NCBI RefSeq assembly: GCF_020085105.1
Contig: NC_058046.1
Coordinates: 13,977,175 to 14,041,174 of the forward strand
DNA from: Siniperca chuatsi
Taxonomy: Eukaryota > Chordata > Actinopteri > Centrarchiformes > Sinipercidae
Direction: 5' to 3'
Length of the DNA stretch: 64,000 bases
Position numbers and translations under genes: made by a program. Below the pieces are notes generated by a model. It worked only from the letters and a program-made list of their open reading frames with translations. It was not told the origin of the DNA and ran no database searches. Below, one piece after another: positions 1 to 13,158 of this stretch; position 1 is the stretch's first letter; the number at the start of each line of letters is the position of its first letter.

Positions 1-2401
1 TTTAGTGACGTCTCAAATGACAGTTCTTGGTGCAATATTACGCTTGAACTATCAAAGGGTTAACCTGGAATAAATTCAAGATCAAAGGAAGGCCCAAAAA
101 AGAAGCTTGGCAAGAGATTGGAAGAATTTAATGAGCAAAAATTAACATGTATTAAATCTGACCTCGTGCTTACATGGCAGATGTTGAGTGGAGCAGCAAC
201 CAGATATGTTATTAGAGATAAACAGTGGCGTATTACATTTTGAGTGGAGCATGGGAATTTTATGATGACAAACCTTTTATTCCATTTCAAATAGATATTT
301 TTTATTATATTTTATTTTTTCAGTTTAAAACTGAGCAAAATGCCTACGCTTTAAAATCCTACTTGCTCGTATGTTGTGTAGCCTACTAAATAAAATCGAT
401 CAAATTTTATTGTAATAATCAACTTTTGGTAGATTTCAGGGGATTTTCTTCAAAATAATAATATTTTTTAAAAAAGCACGTACAGGTAGGGAAATGTATT
501 TCATAAAAGAACAACCTAGTTTAACCAGTACATTTTAAGTAATTTACTTGGGGAGTCTCATAATAAGGGTACTGTCTTAGGAGAACTGAACATTGCACTG
601 GATGTATGGCCTTGAGGAGACATTTTTGCTGGCTGTTTTGACAACTCATTACCTGTAATTTCACTGACGGATCGGTGAAGTGGCTCAGAGTAGGCAACCG
701 TGGCACCAGGGACTGTGTGGTTTGTGCCTGGAATGATGTAAGATGTAAGATAGAACAGCAAACAAGGAAAGACTTATTATGGCTAATGATTGCTTAAAAC
801 ATAGCAGGGGAGACATGACAGTTTGGTGCCTGGAGGGCGGGGGTGGGGGCAAATAGAAACACATCCTCAGTCCAGCTGTCTGTAGTTTTAGAAGCTTGAA
901 GTTTGAAAGACAGGTAATTCTGTCTCATGACACTGTCGTTTGATTCTGTCACTGACAATTAACAGTAAATTGATGATAATTAGTATCTGCTCAGTATCTC
1001 CCAGATATTTCTGTCAATGTCAAGATCATTGTGGCATGTAAAATCAAGCTTAAAGTCTGTTGGTCCAATGTGCCTGATGGTGCTGTCTACTATCTGGAAA
1101 CTATCTTTATTGGTAAAATGCACATACCGAAAAGTCCAATCAGCTCTAAGACTGTTGTAAAGTAGCATTTCCCAGCTTTGTAGATCTCCCTGTAGGTGAG
1201 ATCTTGGTTAAGTCTCCAAGTCAGTGGGGGGTGGGGTTGCCAGTGGGCTCATCCAGGCTGGTCTCCCCCTGCTCCGACATAATTGGTCCATCCCTGGCAC
1301 TACTCCTATCTCCAAAGCCACCAAAAACTGTAACCTACCTTGTGTATTTTTCACTAATTGAAATGCCTAATGAGGTCCCAAGGGCTCCATCCCATTACCT
1401 CTGAGTTAATTAAAGCCTAAGCAGCGTGCCAAACGGTGAATAAAGATGCAGTAAAAGTGCAAGAGGAACAGGGAACCCGAGCAGGGTTCGGTGTGCTGGG
1501 ATGGGGCTGACCTGCTTTTCTGTCATTGTTGTGGGACGCTATATTCCGAGAAGAAGCAGATGTCTATCATTTTTTTATTTGTATTTATTTTGGTCTTCAA
1601 ATTTTGGTACCCTGGTTCAGGCCCTCATTTTAAAGTGTGGTTGGCCTAATTCTGCTTTATTAAACATTATGCTCCTTGCAACCAGGTTTTTATAAAGATG
1701 TTTCCTGTTTAGAACTAAAGCGTAACACAAGACTGAAAAAATGACAGGTACGTTACGGACTTTTATTCAGTTTCAGTGAGACTGTAATAAAATTATACTG
1801 CTCATTAAATCTACATTCTCAACACCTACAAAAGGCAGTTATCAACTTGTTATGCACTGTGGTCACTATTATGAGAATATTAATCCAAACCACATTACCT
1901 TGTTAAAGAAACGTCTCCTTATTAAATGACAAAAACATGGGTTGATAGAATGTGAAAAGACAAGAAGGGACATTTCTTTTAAGAAACAATTTCAAATGTT
2001 TATTTAACATGTCAAAGAAGGGGCACACACGTGAATTGAAAAGGGGACTGCAATTATTGGCCAGTACTATGACTTAAACTTAATACTAACATTAATCAGG
2101 TTTTGGCTAAAAAGAAAACATGTTTTTGTTCCTTTTTGTTTTTATAAAGAAACTTTATGTACATTGGTTCTTTTATACAAGAGGTTCATTGGATAAATGC
2201 ATCAAAAAGAAACCAGTTCTGCAGTAAACTTTACAAAAAATACATTTTGTTTTCATTCAGAGACGTAGAAAAGGAGACAGTCAAATATTGACCAATAATA
2301 TTTCTTCCTTTTCATTATTTAGAAAAAAAGTTGTTCTAATACCTATTTAAAAGAAAAGCAATATACAGCACAATAAATGGGAGAAAATTGCCTTTGCAGA
2401 T
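1..2401. other. tcf7l1 3' UTR and downstream flank
   Basis: No protein-coding exon is recognisable here. Bases 2005-2401 are the likely tcf7l1 3' UTR on the minus strand; the rest is AT-rich flank. A perfect TCF/LEF-type core, AGATCAAAGG, sits at 79-88. Short reading frames here are low-complexity or unrelated to known families. Confidence 0.5.
1999..2004 (-). terminator. candidate poly(A) signal of tcf7l1
   Basis: AATAAA on the minus strand, about 400 bases past the tcf7l1 stop. Other AATAAA copies on this strand lie further on, near 1762 and 1653, so the site in use is uncertain. Confidence 0.4.
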
Positions 2402-2892
2402 TCATTCAGCTGGTTTGGTAACCAAGGAGAGGGGCTGCGACTGGAACAGGGCATGATGGGAGTGAAGGGCTGCCTGATGGAAAGGGGAAGGGGGGGAGAG
2501 CATGGAGGGGTGCAGAGAGGTGAAGGGGATTGGCCGGGTGAGGATGGGTGTGGTCGACTGGCTACCCGAAGTACCAATTGGGATGGAGATGGAGGGTTGG
2601 CAGGAGGAGGAGGAGGACGAGGAAGAAGAAGAGGAGGAGGAGGAGGAGGAGGAGGAAGAAGCCTTCCCAGGTAGGGAGAAGTGGTGGTGCAGGCGTCCCT
2701 CCGGTTTGGTGGTAAGCGATAGTGGCTGGGCCTGCTCAGAGTGAGTGGCAGCAGGAGCAGCCGGGGAGGCCAAGGCCGCAGAGGGAGTGGCTGGTGAGTC
2801 CAGCATGCTGCCATGGGACGACGCAGGGCTGTCACACATCTTCTCCGAGGGCAGGTACTGCACGCACTGCTTCTTGCTTCTGATCGAGAAGT
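2402..2892 (-). CDS. tcf7l1: tcf7l1 exon 12 (C-terminal tail, stop codon)
   Basis: Encodes the last 162 residues, from [18 protein letters not shown] to the end SLVTKPAE, with TGA at 2404-2402. It carries the [20 protein letters not shown] block, the CtBP-type motif PLSLTTKPE, a run of 19 serines (protein residues about 495-513) and a second CtBP-type motif, PLSLVTK. Only part of the C-clamp is present, as in TCF7L1 rather than long TCF7L2 isoforms. Confidence 0.93.
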
Positions 2893-5800
2893 CTGGGGAA
2901 AACAAAGGAGAAGTGAAGAAGCTGAATTATGGATCTGCTGCTGGCTTCAAATCTGGTTCATGTCCCTCAATGCTGCCGGTGACAGAAGTGAAGGACTGAT
3001 TATTAAACAGTGAAGATGATGGTGGGGAGAGCTCTGAAACATGATGTGTTCAAATCAACTTGGAAACACATTACGACAGGGAGAGTGAAACAGGATGTTA
3101 GACATATCCAGATGGTATGCATTTATGATGCAAAAAAACAACATGACACACTACATTAAAATGTGCACTGGGGTGTGGAAAGCTCTCTTATTTTGGGCAA
3201 ATTACAGTGGTCATTGGGTTGCACAACAGCAGACATACCTGCCACTATTAGCACTGAACCTCATAAGCTGCTTGTCAAAGTATAGAAGCAGGGAAAGAAG
3301 TTAGTAAAAGTGTTAGTGAAGAAAAGAATCCATGCAAAAAAGGTAGATAAAAATAATAGAATATAGGTGCACTTGAACTCTGCAAGAAAAACAAAGCCCC
3401 TCGCTCCGCTCTTAGTTTCTCTTAGTTTTTCATTCTTATTACAGTTTGTGAAGAAAAAAACAGATAAAGGCAGTCAGTAAGAAAAAGCCTCTTACCTTCT
3501 GGTTTTGAGTCAGGTTTATTGTCTCTCTTCCTCTTTTTCCGCTTTCCCTGCACAGATAAAACAATACCGTTAAAAACAGGTTTAAAAAAGTAAAAGTAAA
3601 CCACCAACAAAAATGTGATTACTATAATTAAGTGCAACTGTCATATTTGACTGAGTCTAGTGAGAAAAATTGTGTTTTTCTAACGTCCTCTACTCATTAA
3701 TATAAGAGCTGATGTGAAAATGTGCTACTTACATAGTTATCTCGTGCTGACCATCCTGGATAGAGCTGGGAGTGGAGTTGCCTCTCTTTTCTGGCCAACT
3801 CATAGTATTTGGCTTGTTCCTCTCTTGACAGGGAATGCCACTGTGGACAAAGACAGAAGATTTCAAAGGATTGCTCAACATACACACACACACACACAAA
3901 CACATATACAGTTGTATGCAAAAGTTTAGGAACCCCTGACAATTTCCATGATTTTCATTTATAAATATTTGGGTGTTTGGATCAGCAATTTCATTTTGAT
4001 CTATCAAATAACTGAAGGACACAGTAATATTTCAGTAGTGAAATGAGGTTTATTGGATTAACAGAAATTGTGCAATATGCATCAAAACGAAATTAGACAG
4101 GTGCATAAATTTGGGCACCCTTGTCATTTTGTTGATTTGAATACCTGTAACTACTTAGCACTGATTAATTGGAACACACAATTGGTTTGGTGAGCTCATT
4201 AAGCCTTGAACTTCAACGGTCAAAAACAGCCCACAGACCACCTCCAAAGACCTACAACATCAACTTGCTGCAGATGGTGTCACTGTGCATCGTTCAACAA
4301 TTCAGCGCACTTTGCACAAGGAGAAGCTGTATGGGAGAGTGATGCGAAAGAAGCCTTTTCTGCACACACGCCACAAACGGAGTCACTTGAGGTATGCAAA
4401 CACACATTTGGACAAGCCAGCTTCATTTTGGAATAAGGTGCTGTGGACTGATGAAACAAAGATTAAGTTATTTGGTCATAACAAGGGGCGTTATGCATGG
4501 TGGCAAAAGAACACAACGTTCCAAGAAAAACACTTGCTACCCACAGTAAAATTTGGTGGAGGTTCCATCATGCTGTGGGGTTGTGTGGCCAGTGCCGGTA
4601 CTGGGAATCTGGTTAAAGTTGAGGGTCGCATGGATTCCACTCAATATCAGCAGATTCTTGAGAATAATGTTGAGGAATCAGTCACAAAGTTGAAGTTACG
4701 CCGGGGCTGGATATTTCAACAAGACAATGACCCAAAACACTGCTCAAAATCTACTCTGGCCTTTATGCAGAGGAACAAGTACAATGTTCTGGAATGGCCA
4801 TCCCAGTCCCCAGACCTGAATATCATTGAACATCTGTGGGGTGATTTGAAGCGGGCTGTCCATGCTCGGCAACCATCAAACCTAACTGAACTGGAGATGT
4901 TTTGTAAGGAGGAATGGTCCAAAATACATCCATCCAGAATCCAGACACTCATTACAGGCTATAGGAAGCGTCTAGAGGCTGTTATTTCTGCTAAAGGAGG
5001 CTCTACTAAATATTGATGTGATTTTTCTGTTGGGGTGCCCAAATTTATGCACCTGTCTAATTTCGTTTTGATGCATATTGCATATTTTCTGTTAATCCAA
5101 TAAATCTCATTTCACTACTGAAATATTACTGTGTCCTTCAGTTATTTGATAGATCAAAATGAAATTGCTGATCCAAACACCCAAATATTTATAAATGAAA
5201 ATCATGGAAATTGTCAGGGGTTCCTAAACTTTTGCATACAACTGTAGTTATAAACTCACATTTCACGTCTGTCTGTGCTACTTACCCGTCTTCCAAGGAT
5301 CTGGTTGATGGCAGCGCTCTCTTTCAGAGTGCACTCTGCCACTACTTTGGCTCTCATCTCCTTCATATACAGCATGAAAGCATTCAGAGGTTTCTTAATA
5401 TGAGGCCTCTTGTCCTCTTCTTTCTTGGGAGGAACGGGGGATTTCCTGCTAATCCAAAACATTAAAAAGAAGCTGTTAATAAACTGAATGGTGGAGAGGT
5501 ACTGGTGAATTATAGCAAACAAGGGGAAATATTGTGCAGCAACAAAAGGAGTTAGTTAATTTTTCTTACGCATGCATCGAAGGGCTGATGTTGTCTCCAC
5601 TGGGCTCCTGTTTGATAGCCGGGGAGACAATGGCGGGATGGGGAATACCGGTTTGGTGGAGGCTGTGCGGAGGCGGAGTCACCATATGAGGAGAGAAACG
5701 GCTGGACACCAAGCTGAGAGTACAGAAGGAAGCAACATTTTAACAATTGGGTTTAACAGTGAACCTCTGTTAACCTGACGAGAAAAAGGTTGCGCTAACT

Positions 5801-8800
5801 TGGCACGAAAGTGCCCTGCCTTACCCTCCAGTTGAAATTTACTGTGCCTACTGCGTTTGTCTAGACTAAATTCATACACACAATGAGTGAAATGCTTGCT
5901 TTTTGTTCAAATAAAGACTTTTTCAAAAGCCCCTTTATTCAGCAATGGCTGGAGAAAAGTGGAGTGTGTTGTTACCATGGTGACAGCATGGCCGTGACAC
6001 CTGAAACCACTTTCCTTACCACGTTCCAGACCATGGAGAGCTGACTGCCGTCCACACAGAACACCTTTACATAGTGTCTCTCTCAATTTCCAATTGTTAA
6101 TACAATGGAGCATTGTAATGAACAACGGGGAAAATTAAGCTCCATATCCCTCTATCACACACTCTGGTTAGTGTTAGACTGGAAAATTCCTCTGTTTTAA
6201 CTCTTTTAACATGTCACACAGACTGTCATGAGAGACAATGCACAATATAGCCTTGTATTCGCATGAGGTGAGTCCAGAGTCATCAGCTTTGCCTTATGAC
6301 CTTACAACCCAGAGTATATACAGAGGCTTTTCTAACTGCTTTTAACAACATTGGAGTCCAGGTTACAAATGCTCACACAGAAAGATCCTCAGTCAATATT
6401 CACTATCTTACTGAATATAAAAGATGAGTAAAAAAGAAAAAATGTGTGCCTAATAAAATATCTGTAATTAAGAACAGATATATCCATGTTTTCTTTTAAA
6501 CACTTAATAATTTATGCTGTATAAACAAGGAGGTACCATGTCATTCCCTTGGTAATAAACCTATACCGACTATATCTGTAAACATCCCACTTAGTCCCTG
6601 ATGAATAACTCAATTCTGCTCCAAGTGATGGCATGCAGTCAAACTCCACATTTAGAAAATAATGCTCCCATTAGCATTCATGCCATGCAGTCGTATTTAT
6701 GTCACCTATGTTGTATTTTATTCTTGCTTGCTTAATTTTTAACTTATATCTTATTGAGTCCGACTAACAAATAATGTCAAAAATATTACACGCTATGAGC
6801 TTTTTGTGCACGACAGCCCATTGTGTGGATTGGTGCAACATTTGGCTTGTGCTAAATCTGATGCATTAAATAGTGTAAAAACTTCCATGAGGTATGTTCT
6901 GATTGTTGTGAGTCCATCTCAGGATGGAGCTACACATGCTATTGATCACAGAGACCCTTCTGAATATTTCCTCTCACACTAACACCGGAAGGCTCACTAC
7001 AAATCTTTCCAATTTTGAAAGAGGGTGAGAGAGTTAAGTCTGATGGGACGTGTAGGTTCAGATGAGCTTTGATTTGTCCTAATCGATTCTCAGCCCTTTC
7101 ATCTCATCGGTGTGTGTGTGTGCGTTGTGGAGAGGCTCAGAACATTGGCCTGACCACAGAGTTTAGCTCTGAGAGAAAAGACAGGAGAGGAGTACCGAAT
7201 GCCAATTCATTCTATTTAAGAAGCTATACTTGTCTGTGATCAACTTAGACCTCACATCCCTTTGTAGTCCTGACAATGTTGCCTGTCTGTGATCTCACAA
7301 TGTTTGTCAGAAGTGGAAATCATGTAATTCAAAATAAGATGCTATTTCTGAATAAAGTTTTACCTGAACAGCTGAACAATGCAAACTGCACACCAGCCAT
7401 TTATTTTACCTAGTGTTTAAACAGGCTGGCAAAGAACGCAAGAAAAATGTGATTACAGTATAGCATCGAAGCAGCAGATATTAGATGTCTTCCTTTGGGA
7501 GGGTGGGGGTGTTGCTAAACTTGATCCACTCACCTGGACATGGATGCATTCATTGCTAGCGCTGGATAGGGGTGACGGAATCCCCCCGGAGGAATGGAGT
7601 ACATGGGCTGGCCCTGCCTGAGAGACAGAGGGAGACAGAGGGAGCGAAAGCTCCAGTGTGAGGTGGATCAAACACAGCTGACAGCTAACTGACCAGCATT
7701 AATCCTCTACTCATCAACTCAAATCCCCTGCTTGTGGAACAACACCATTGCAATTGATTACAAGAGCCATAGCAAAACCCATAAATGTTCATAAATTCCT
7801 CCTGGTAAACTCAAATGTTTTATTTTATTATTGTTCTGATGTGGTGCACCTGCACTTAGACAGCAGACCATGCAAATCAGACACTGCTTTAAACATAAAT
7901 TGCAAAAATGTTGTCCTTCTCACATTTTTCTTCTTGCTTCTTGACTTGAACTTGATCAAAAAATGTGTTGTGCTTTCATAAATCTTAACTCACCAAAAGT
8001 AGTAGGTTGAAGTTAGCCACTAAACCGACAAAGTTAATTTGCTAACATCAGTGCTTTAACTGTGGTGTGATAACACGCAAGTTTTGTAACTGTTCAGAAC
8101 AAAACACATCTGGCTGTGCGGACAGCCTATAATAAAAGTAACTTACTGTGGCATGAGCCAGCCCAGAGGGTGTGCGATGGAACCAACAGCACCAGGAGAC
8201 AGGGGGTAGTATGGAGAGAGCTCCGATGGGTGAGGTGTCCGAGGAATACCTGCAGGTGGCACAGACAGAAGAAACCAGCTTTTAAAATGCAGAACATACC
8301 TGCTGAGGTGACATGCTATTTTCATAGAGATGGTTTATTTTTTATTTTTTGACTTGACTTATGCCCATGAACCCAGAGGAAACGGATAAATACATTGTTT
8401 CACTGTCTCTTAGCTCACATCAATTGAAAAAATATGAAATTACTGGGGACCACTTAGCCAAGAATTCGTCTGTTTTTAATTGTAACCTTGCAGTTATGTT
8501 TTCCGTGTAGTAAACATCGCTAACCTTCTCCCTCCACTGTGTTCATAGAGAAGTTATTTAAAACAATACTCTTGATACTCCACCCAAAATCTTATCTTTT
8601 GAGTGCAGGTTTGAGAGGTTGCTGTATAAAGTTTGTAGTTTCATCCTTCACAGAGTACAGCAGCTGCTGTGAATTCACTTTGGGGATTCCAATAGCAACC
8701 AGTTTTCAAGGTGGAAAAAAGGTAACAAAATGTCAATAGAAACTTGCTCAGTATGTTCCAAACAGAAATAGTTTTGCCAAAATGTGTCTAAACACACTGT

Positions 8801-11800
8801 TTCCTTTTCAAACTTCATGACCCTGTTAAGCTCATTAGTGTGCATTTGTTTGTTTGTGCACATTAGAGTGCCTGCCTGCTGGTTTCTGCGGATGTTTCAA
8901 TACTTTTTTCAATGTCCATCCATGACACTTTACCTGTCTTTGGGTCGAGGATCTCTGGGGAGAGGTGCGATGGCGGTGTGCCGGGGGAGAAGTGTTCATT
9001 GCTGTATGTGATGAGGGGCGTGAGTGGGTGGACATGGTGGGCATGCTGCACCACTGGGACTTTATTGGACTGTTGATGAAGAAAAAAACAAGAGAAGAAC
9101 AGAAACAAAGAATTTATGAGCAGGAGGAGACCAATGTGCAACAAGTGTCTGACACATGACATTCAAAGTAATGCAAAGTAATCCATCCAGTAAGTTACTA
9201 TGCTTGTAGATGAAACAAACGTATTACTATCCCAAACTGCATACATGCACATGATTTCTGTTGGCCATTGCTCAAAAGAAATGCATGGAACTGCCCTGTG
9301 ATGCAATCTGGACTGGAACCAAGGAACACTAAAAAGTCTTGCAGACAAATGCCAAGACCATTACGGTCATTTAGTTGAGGAGAGAACTGTTTGTTCAGTC
9401 CAACAAGAAAAACAACGGTGCCACAGAGTCCAACAGTCACACCAGCAAGCCACAAACAAACACAATCAGGCTAAGGTAAACTGAATACCCATAAACAAGT
9501 GGAGACATCATCTCCCACTCTGTCTGACAGCACTCACTTGATGGGAATAAGCACACACCCATGGGTGGATTACACTGCCACGTTCTGCCACAGATGACCC
9601 TGATGTTAGAAAAACACTTCAAATTCTGTATAACTTAAGTGGTGAAGAACAGAAAGTCCAGAAGCTTCAACTTCTTTGTACATGCAGTGTGGATCTTTCA
9701 ACAATACTTGACGCACATTAAAAGAGTGCAGATCCTTGCCGAGATCTGACCGCATTACGTCTATGACGAGGATGATGAAGACAATAATAATAACCAGCGT
9801 CTCTACTTTCATTAGGCAGCGTTCAGCCTCGCAGTCATTTCCCCTGGCTGCCTGGCTGAATAGAGCACTTGTTGGCTCAACTTGTCACATGGGAGGGTCA
9901 AGGGGTGGGGGGAGAAAGGAGTCTTGTTCCTCCAGGCTAACCTTTCTTCAATATCCCTCCCCACCCCCTTCTCAACCTCTCGTCTCTCTCCAACGTGGTC
10001 TGCTAGGGAACAAGGTTTGCATTGAGACTTCTGTACACTCTCTTGCTTCACGCTGCTTAGAATTGTTCCAAATCGTAGCTTTTTTTTGGCCACTTTTTTT
10101 ATAAGGAAGGCCCAACCTTTTCCTCCTTTTAAATCTTTAGCAAATTGGTTTCTCTAACGTCTAAAGCATGCTTTGATTCTGGTAATGCCAGATGGCGTGA
10201 GGAAAATATTTACTGGTGTTAAACATGGCTATATTAAGATCACTTTGCTCAGGACTTTTTTTGGTTCCTCCAGACTTAGTGCATATAAGGTCAATGTATA
10301 GGATGATGCACAGAGCACATTATTTCACACAACACAGAAAAGGCTTTGATAAAGCTTCATGGCAGAAATAGTGTTGACTTGCTGGGTTGAAATCCCAGGT
10401 CCCACATGTCATGTATATTTGAGTTGTGCTTTGTTGTTCTACTTCATGTACAATATGCCTGAATTTTCCCTATATTGTGAGGGCTGTTCGAGACCTCTAG
10501 ACCTGGGTGCCAACACATTTTGGGAAGCACTTCAGTGAGAATTTGAAATGATGCCTTTATTAATTATTCATATCCTGGAATACACCAATCGTGTGCTCTA
10601 AACATATTTCTAAGTTTGAAGGCACTAGTTTCAACTCTGGGCTGCCTTTCATTTCAGCAGCCCAACAAAATGTGGAGAAAAATGGAGTACGCAGGTTGCA
10701 CATATGCAAAACTATTCTGACCTGCATCCTACCTGCCAGAGTTTCTCCGTTAGGAAAAAAGATGGCTACTTCATCAAGCAAATTCTTCTCTTTAAATCAG
10801 AACTTTTTTTATTTTTTATTAAATCAATCAAAATCAGCATAATCGTTTTAACTCATTTAAATTAATTTAGCTCTCCAGAGCTCTGAGAGCATAACATGTG
10901 GTTTTGTAAAATTGAAAAACTAAACTAATGGCTCAATCATGACTTAAAACTAAACACTGTGTGTATCAATGCCTTCTTTCACTTGCTTTATGTGTAGAGG
11001 TAATATTCCTCCAGCCCATCTCGGCTTCCTACGTCTGGTTTCATGATCCACAAGCAAAGTGTAATAAGGAAACCACAAGGAACATGAGCTGTGTTTTAAA
11101 TATAAACAACATCTATGTGATAGGGCCGATAAAGGGCAACCTGGAACCAGATGGTATCTACATCGACAGGCAGAAATCATGCTCTTTACATAGACGTGCT
11201 TGTTGCAAACAGGTCTGCAGTGGTGCATACCTCTCAGCTAGCAAGTGAAAACACCTAGAACTGGTCTTAGAGGCACTGGACAAAGTTACAGGAAGGTTTA
11301 AAGGGGAAAAAAAACAGCAAAAAGTTGCTGAGCTGCTGCAGAGAAAAGATGTCTGTCTCTTAAGAGGGTTTGAAACTAAAAAGGCCGAGGTGGCAGTACC
11401 TCGCTTGGCTGTCCAACTTGGAACGGCGCTAAGAAAAGCATAGTCCTTGGTCAATGTGGGTGGAGGGGTGGATTTCATTCAAGCAAACATGTTTTTGGAT
11501 CCTGCACATCTGAATTGAATTACTAGGCAAACAGCCGATGGGGAAGAGAGCTTAGAACAAACTGAATAACCCCGCAGCTTTGTGTGTCTTTATGCTCGGT
11601 GATTCTGGGTGGGAGGCTCAGAGGCCTTTCAAAACTCCAGGAAAGACAGGGTGAAAAGAATGCCTGGCATGCTGAGAAATCCAAGCCTTGTTTGTCAACG
11701 CCAACAGGAAGCGGACGTGAGAGGGGACTGACCGTGTCGTATGTCTTTAAAATCAACCGCTCCAAAACTATGCCATTCATCACAGACTTTACGTCTGGTC

Positions 11801-13119
11801 ATCGCCTCTGAAAAGGTCAATGGCAGTAATATTCTAGCTTAAAATAATACAGCGCAGAGAGGCATCATATTACTGGAGTGAATATCATCAGTGGTCATTA
11901 AAAAAATTGAGAGCTCAAACAAAATCAGCACAGCATATATGGACACAAACATGGACAAATCTTATAGAGATCTAGTGTGCTAATAAATAATTGTAAACTA
12001 ACAGATATACATTAACATTATTTTCTGGGGAAAATCTGCCACTAATGAACGCTATCTTGTGTAATTTCACTCATGAACTTGTTTCAGAGTTTGACTGGAG
12101 TCAAAGCACTGGTTCCTTATTCCATTTCTGAAAAGGATCTTGTCTCTGCAGTGAGCCGGCAGGACTGCAAACCTTAGATCAGTATTCAGTTCAGTCCTCC
12201 CAAAGCCTTTGATTTCATGATGGATCCCGGTTGTTCACTGCCTAATGCAAAACGAGAAAATCTCACCAGACTCCCAGTCAAAGGTCTGTTGAAAGAATAT
12301 GGATTGAAAGAAAGTATATGTATTGCTCTAAGAGGAAAAACCCCAGCATATTTTCAGCTAATACCTCTACTTAAACTGTCATATAGCCCTGAGAGTTGAA
12401 GATTGCACCGGACACATGCAGGGAGACAAAAAGCATCTCTGGAATGCTGCTCTAGACCTTGCCACTTCAATTCACTTAAACAATTCGGTGACTAAGTGAC
12501 ACACTGACAGGACCAGGTCCCTCTGTGCCTGGATTAATCTAGACACTAATACAATGTTGAAACAAGAGGGCAATTCTTGTGTCCCTGTCAAGAGAAGATC
12601 AGCCCATATTTGAGCACTGAGTGTGCCCTGATCTGATAACGGGTAACTGACGGACAGGCATTCCAGTCAGTTCTACCTCATTAGAGAGTCACAGCTCCTT
12701 CTAATCCAGAATAACAGTACTAGTCAGTGTAGTTGGTAATGACACAGAGAACAGGCCTTATGGACAAATTACTGCAAGTGACTGAATGACCTCAGTGAGG
12801 GACGTACGCAGCCTTGACATTATTATCAGCAGAGTGTTAATGACTGTGAATCAGTAGGTTGTGAAAGCTGAGTGCCTCCTCTCCTCTTCTCTCCTCTCCT
12901 CTCCTCTCCTCTCCTCTCCTCTCCTCTCCTCTCCTCTCCTCTCCTCTCCTCCCTGGTCCAGCTCAGTCACTACTGATGGCCCCATACTGCATCACCTGGC
13001 CCTGCAGCGCCTTTGATGTATTATTCATGAAGAGGCAGCCCTCTGAACACAGGACATAATATGGGGTTTTTGGGGTGCTGGACATATGTGTGTGTGTATG
13101 CACGCGTGTGTGTGTGTGT

Positions 13120-13158
<39 letters not shown>

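Larger units (their letters stand above)
3909..5244 (+). mobile_element. Tc1/mariner-type transposon inside tcf7l1 intron 9
   Basis: A 1336-base element flanked by TA at 3907-3908 and 5245-5246. It starts CAGTTGTATGCAAAAG and ends with the exact inverse. Terminal inverted repeats of 212 bases (3909-4120 and 5033-5244) differ at only three positions by my count. Each repeat has an outer and an inner copy of a TGCAtAAATTTgGGcACCC-like motif, the IR/DR layout of fish Tc1 elements. It lies antisense to tcf7l1 and contains a 5'-shortened transposase gene. The high repeat identity suggests a young insertion. Confidence 0.95.

Noticed and set aside
2502..2744. plus-strand frame with a poly-glutamate run
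   Set aside because: Antisense shadow of the polyserine tract.
2347..2835. 162-codon proline-rich minus-strand frame over tcf7l1 exon 12
   Set aside because: It is the +1 shadow of the real exon 12 frame; the real frame matches TCF7L1 end to end.
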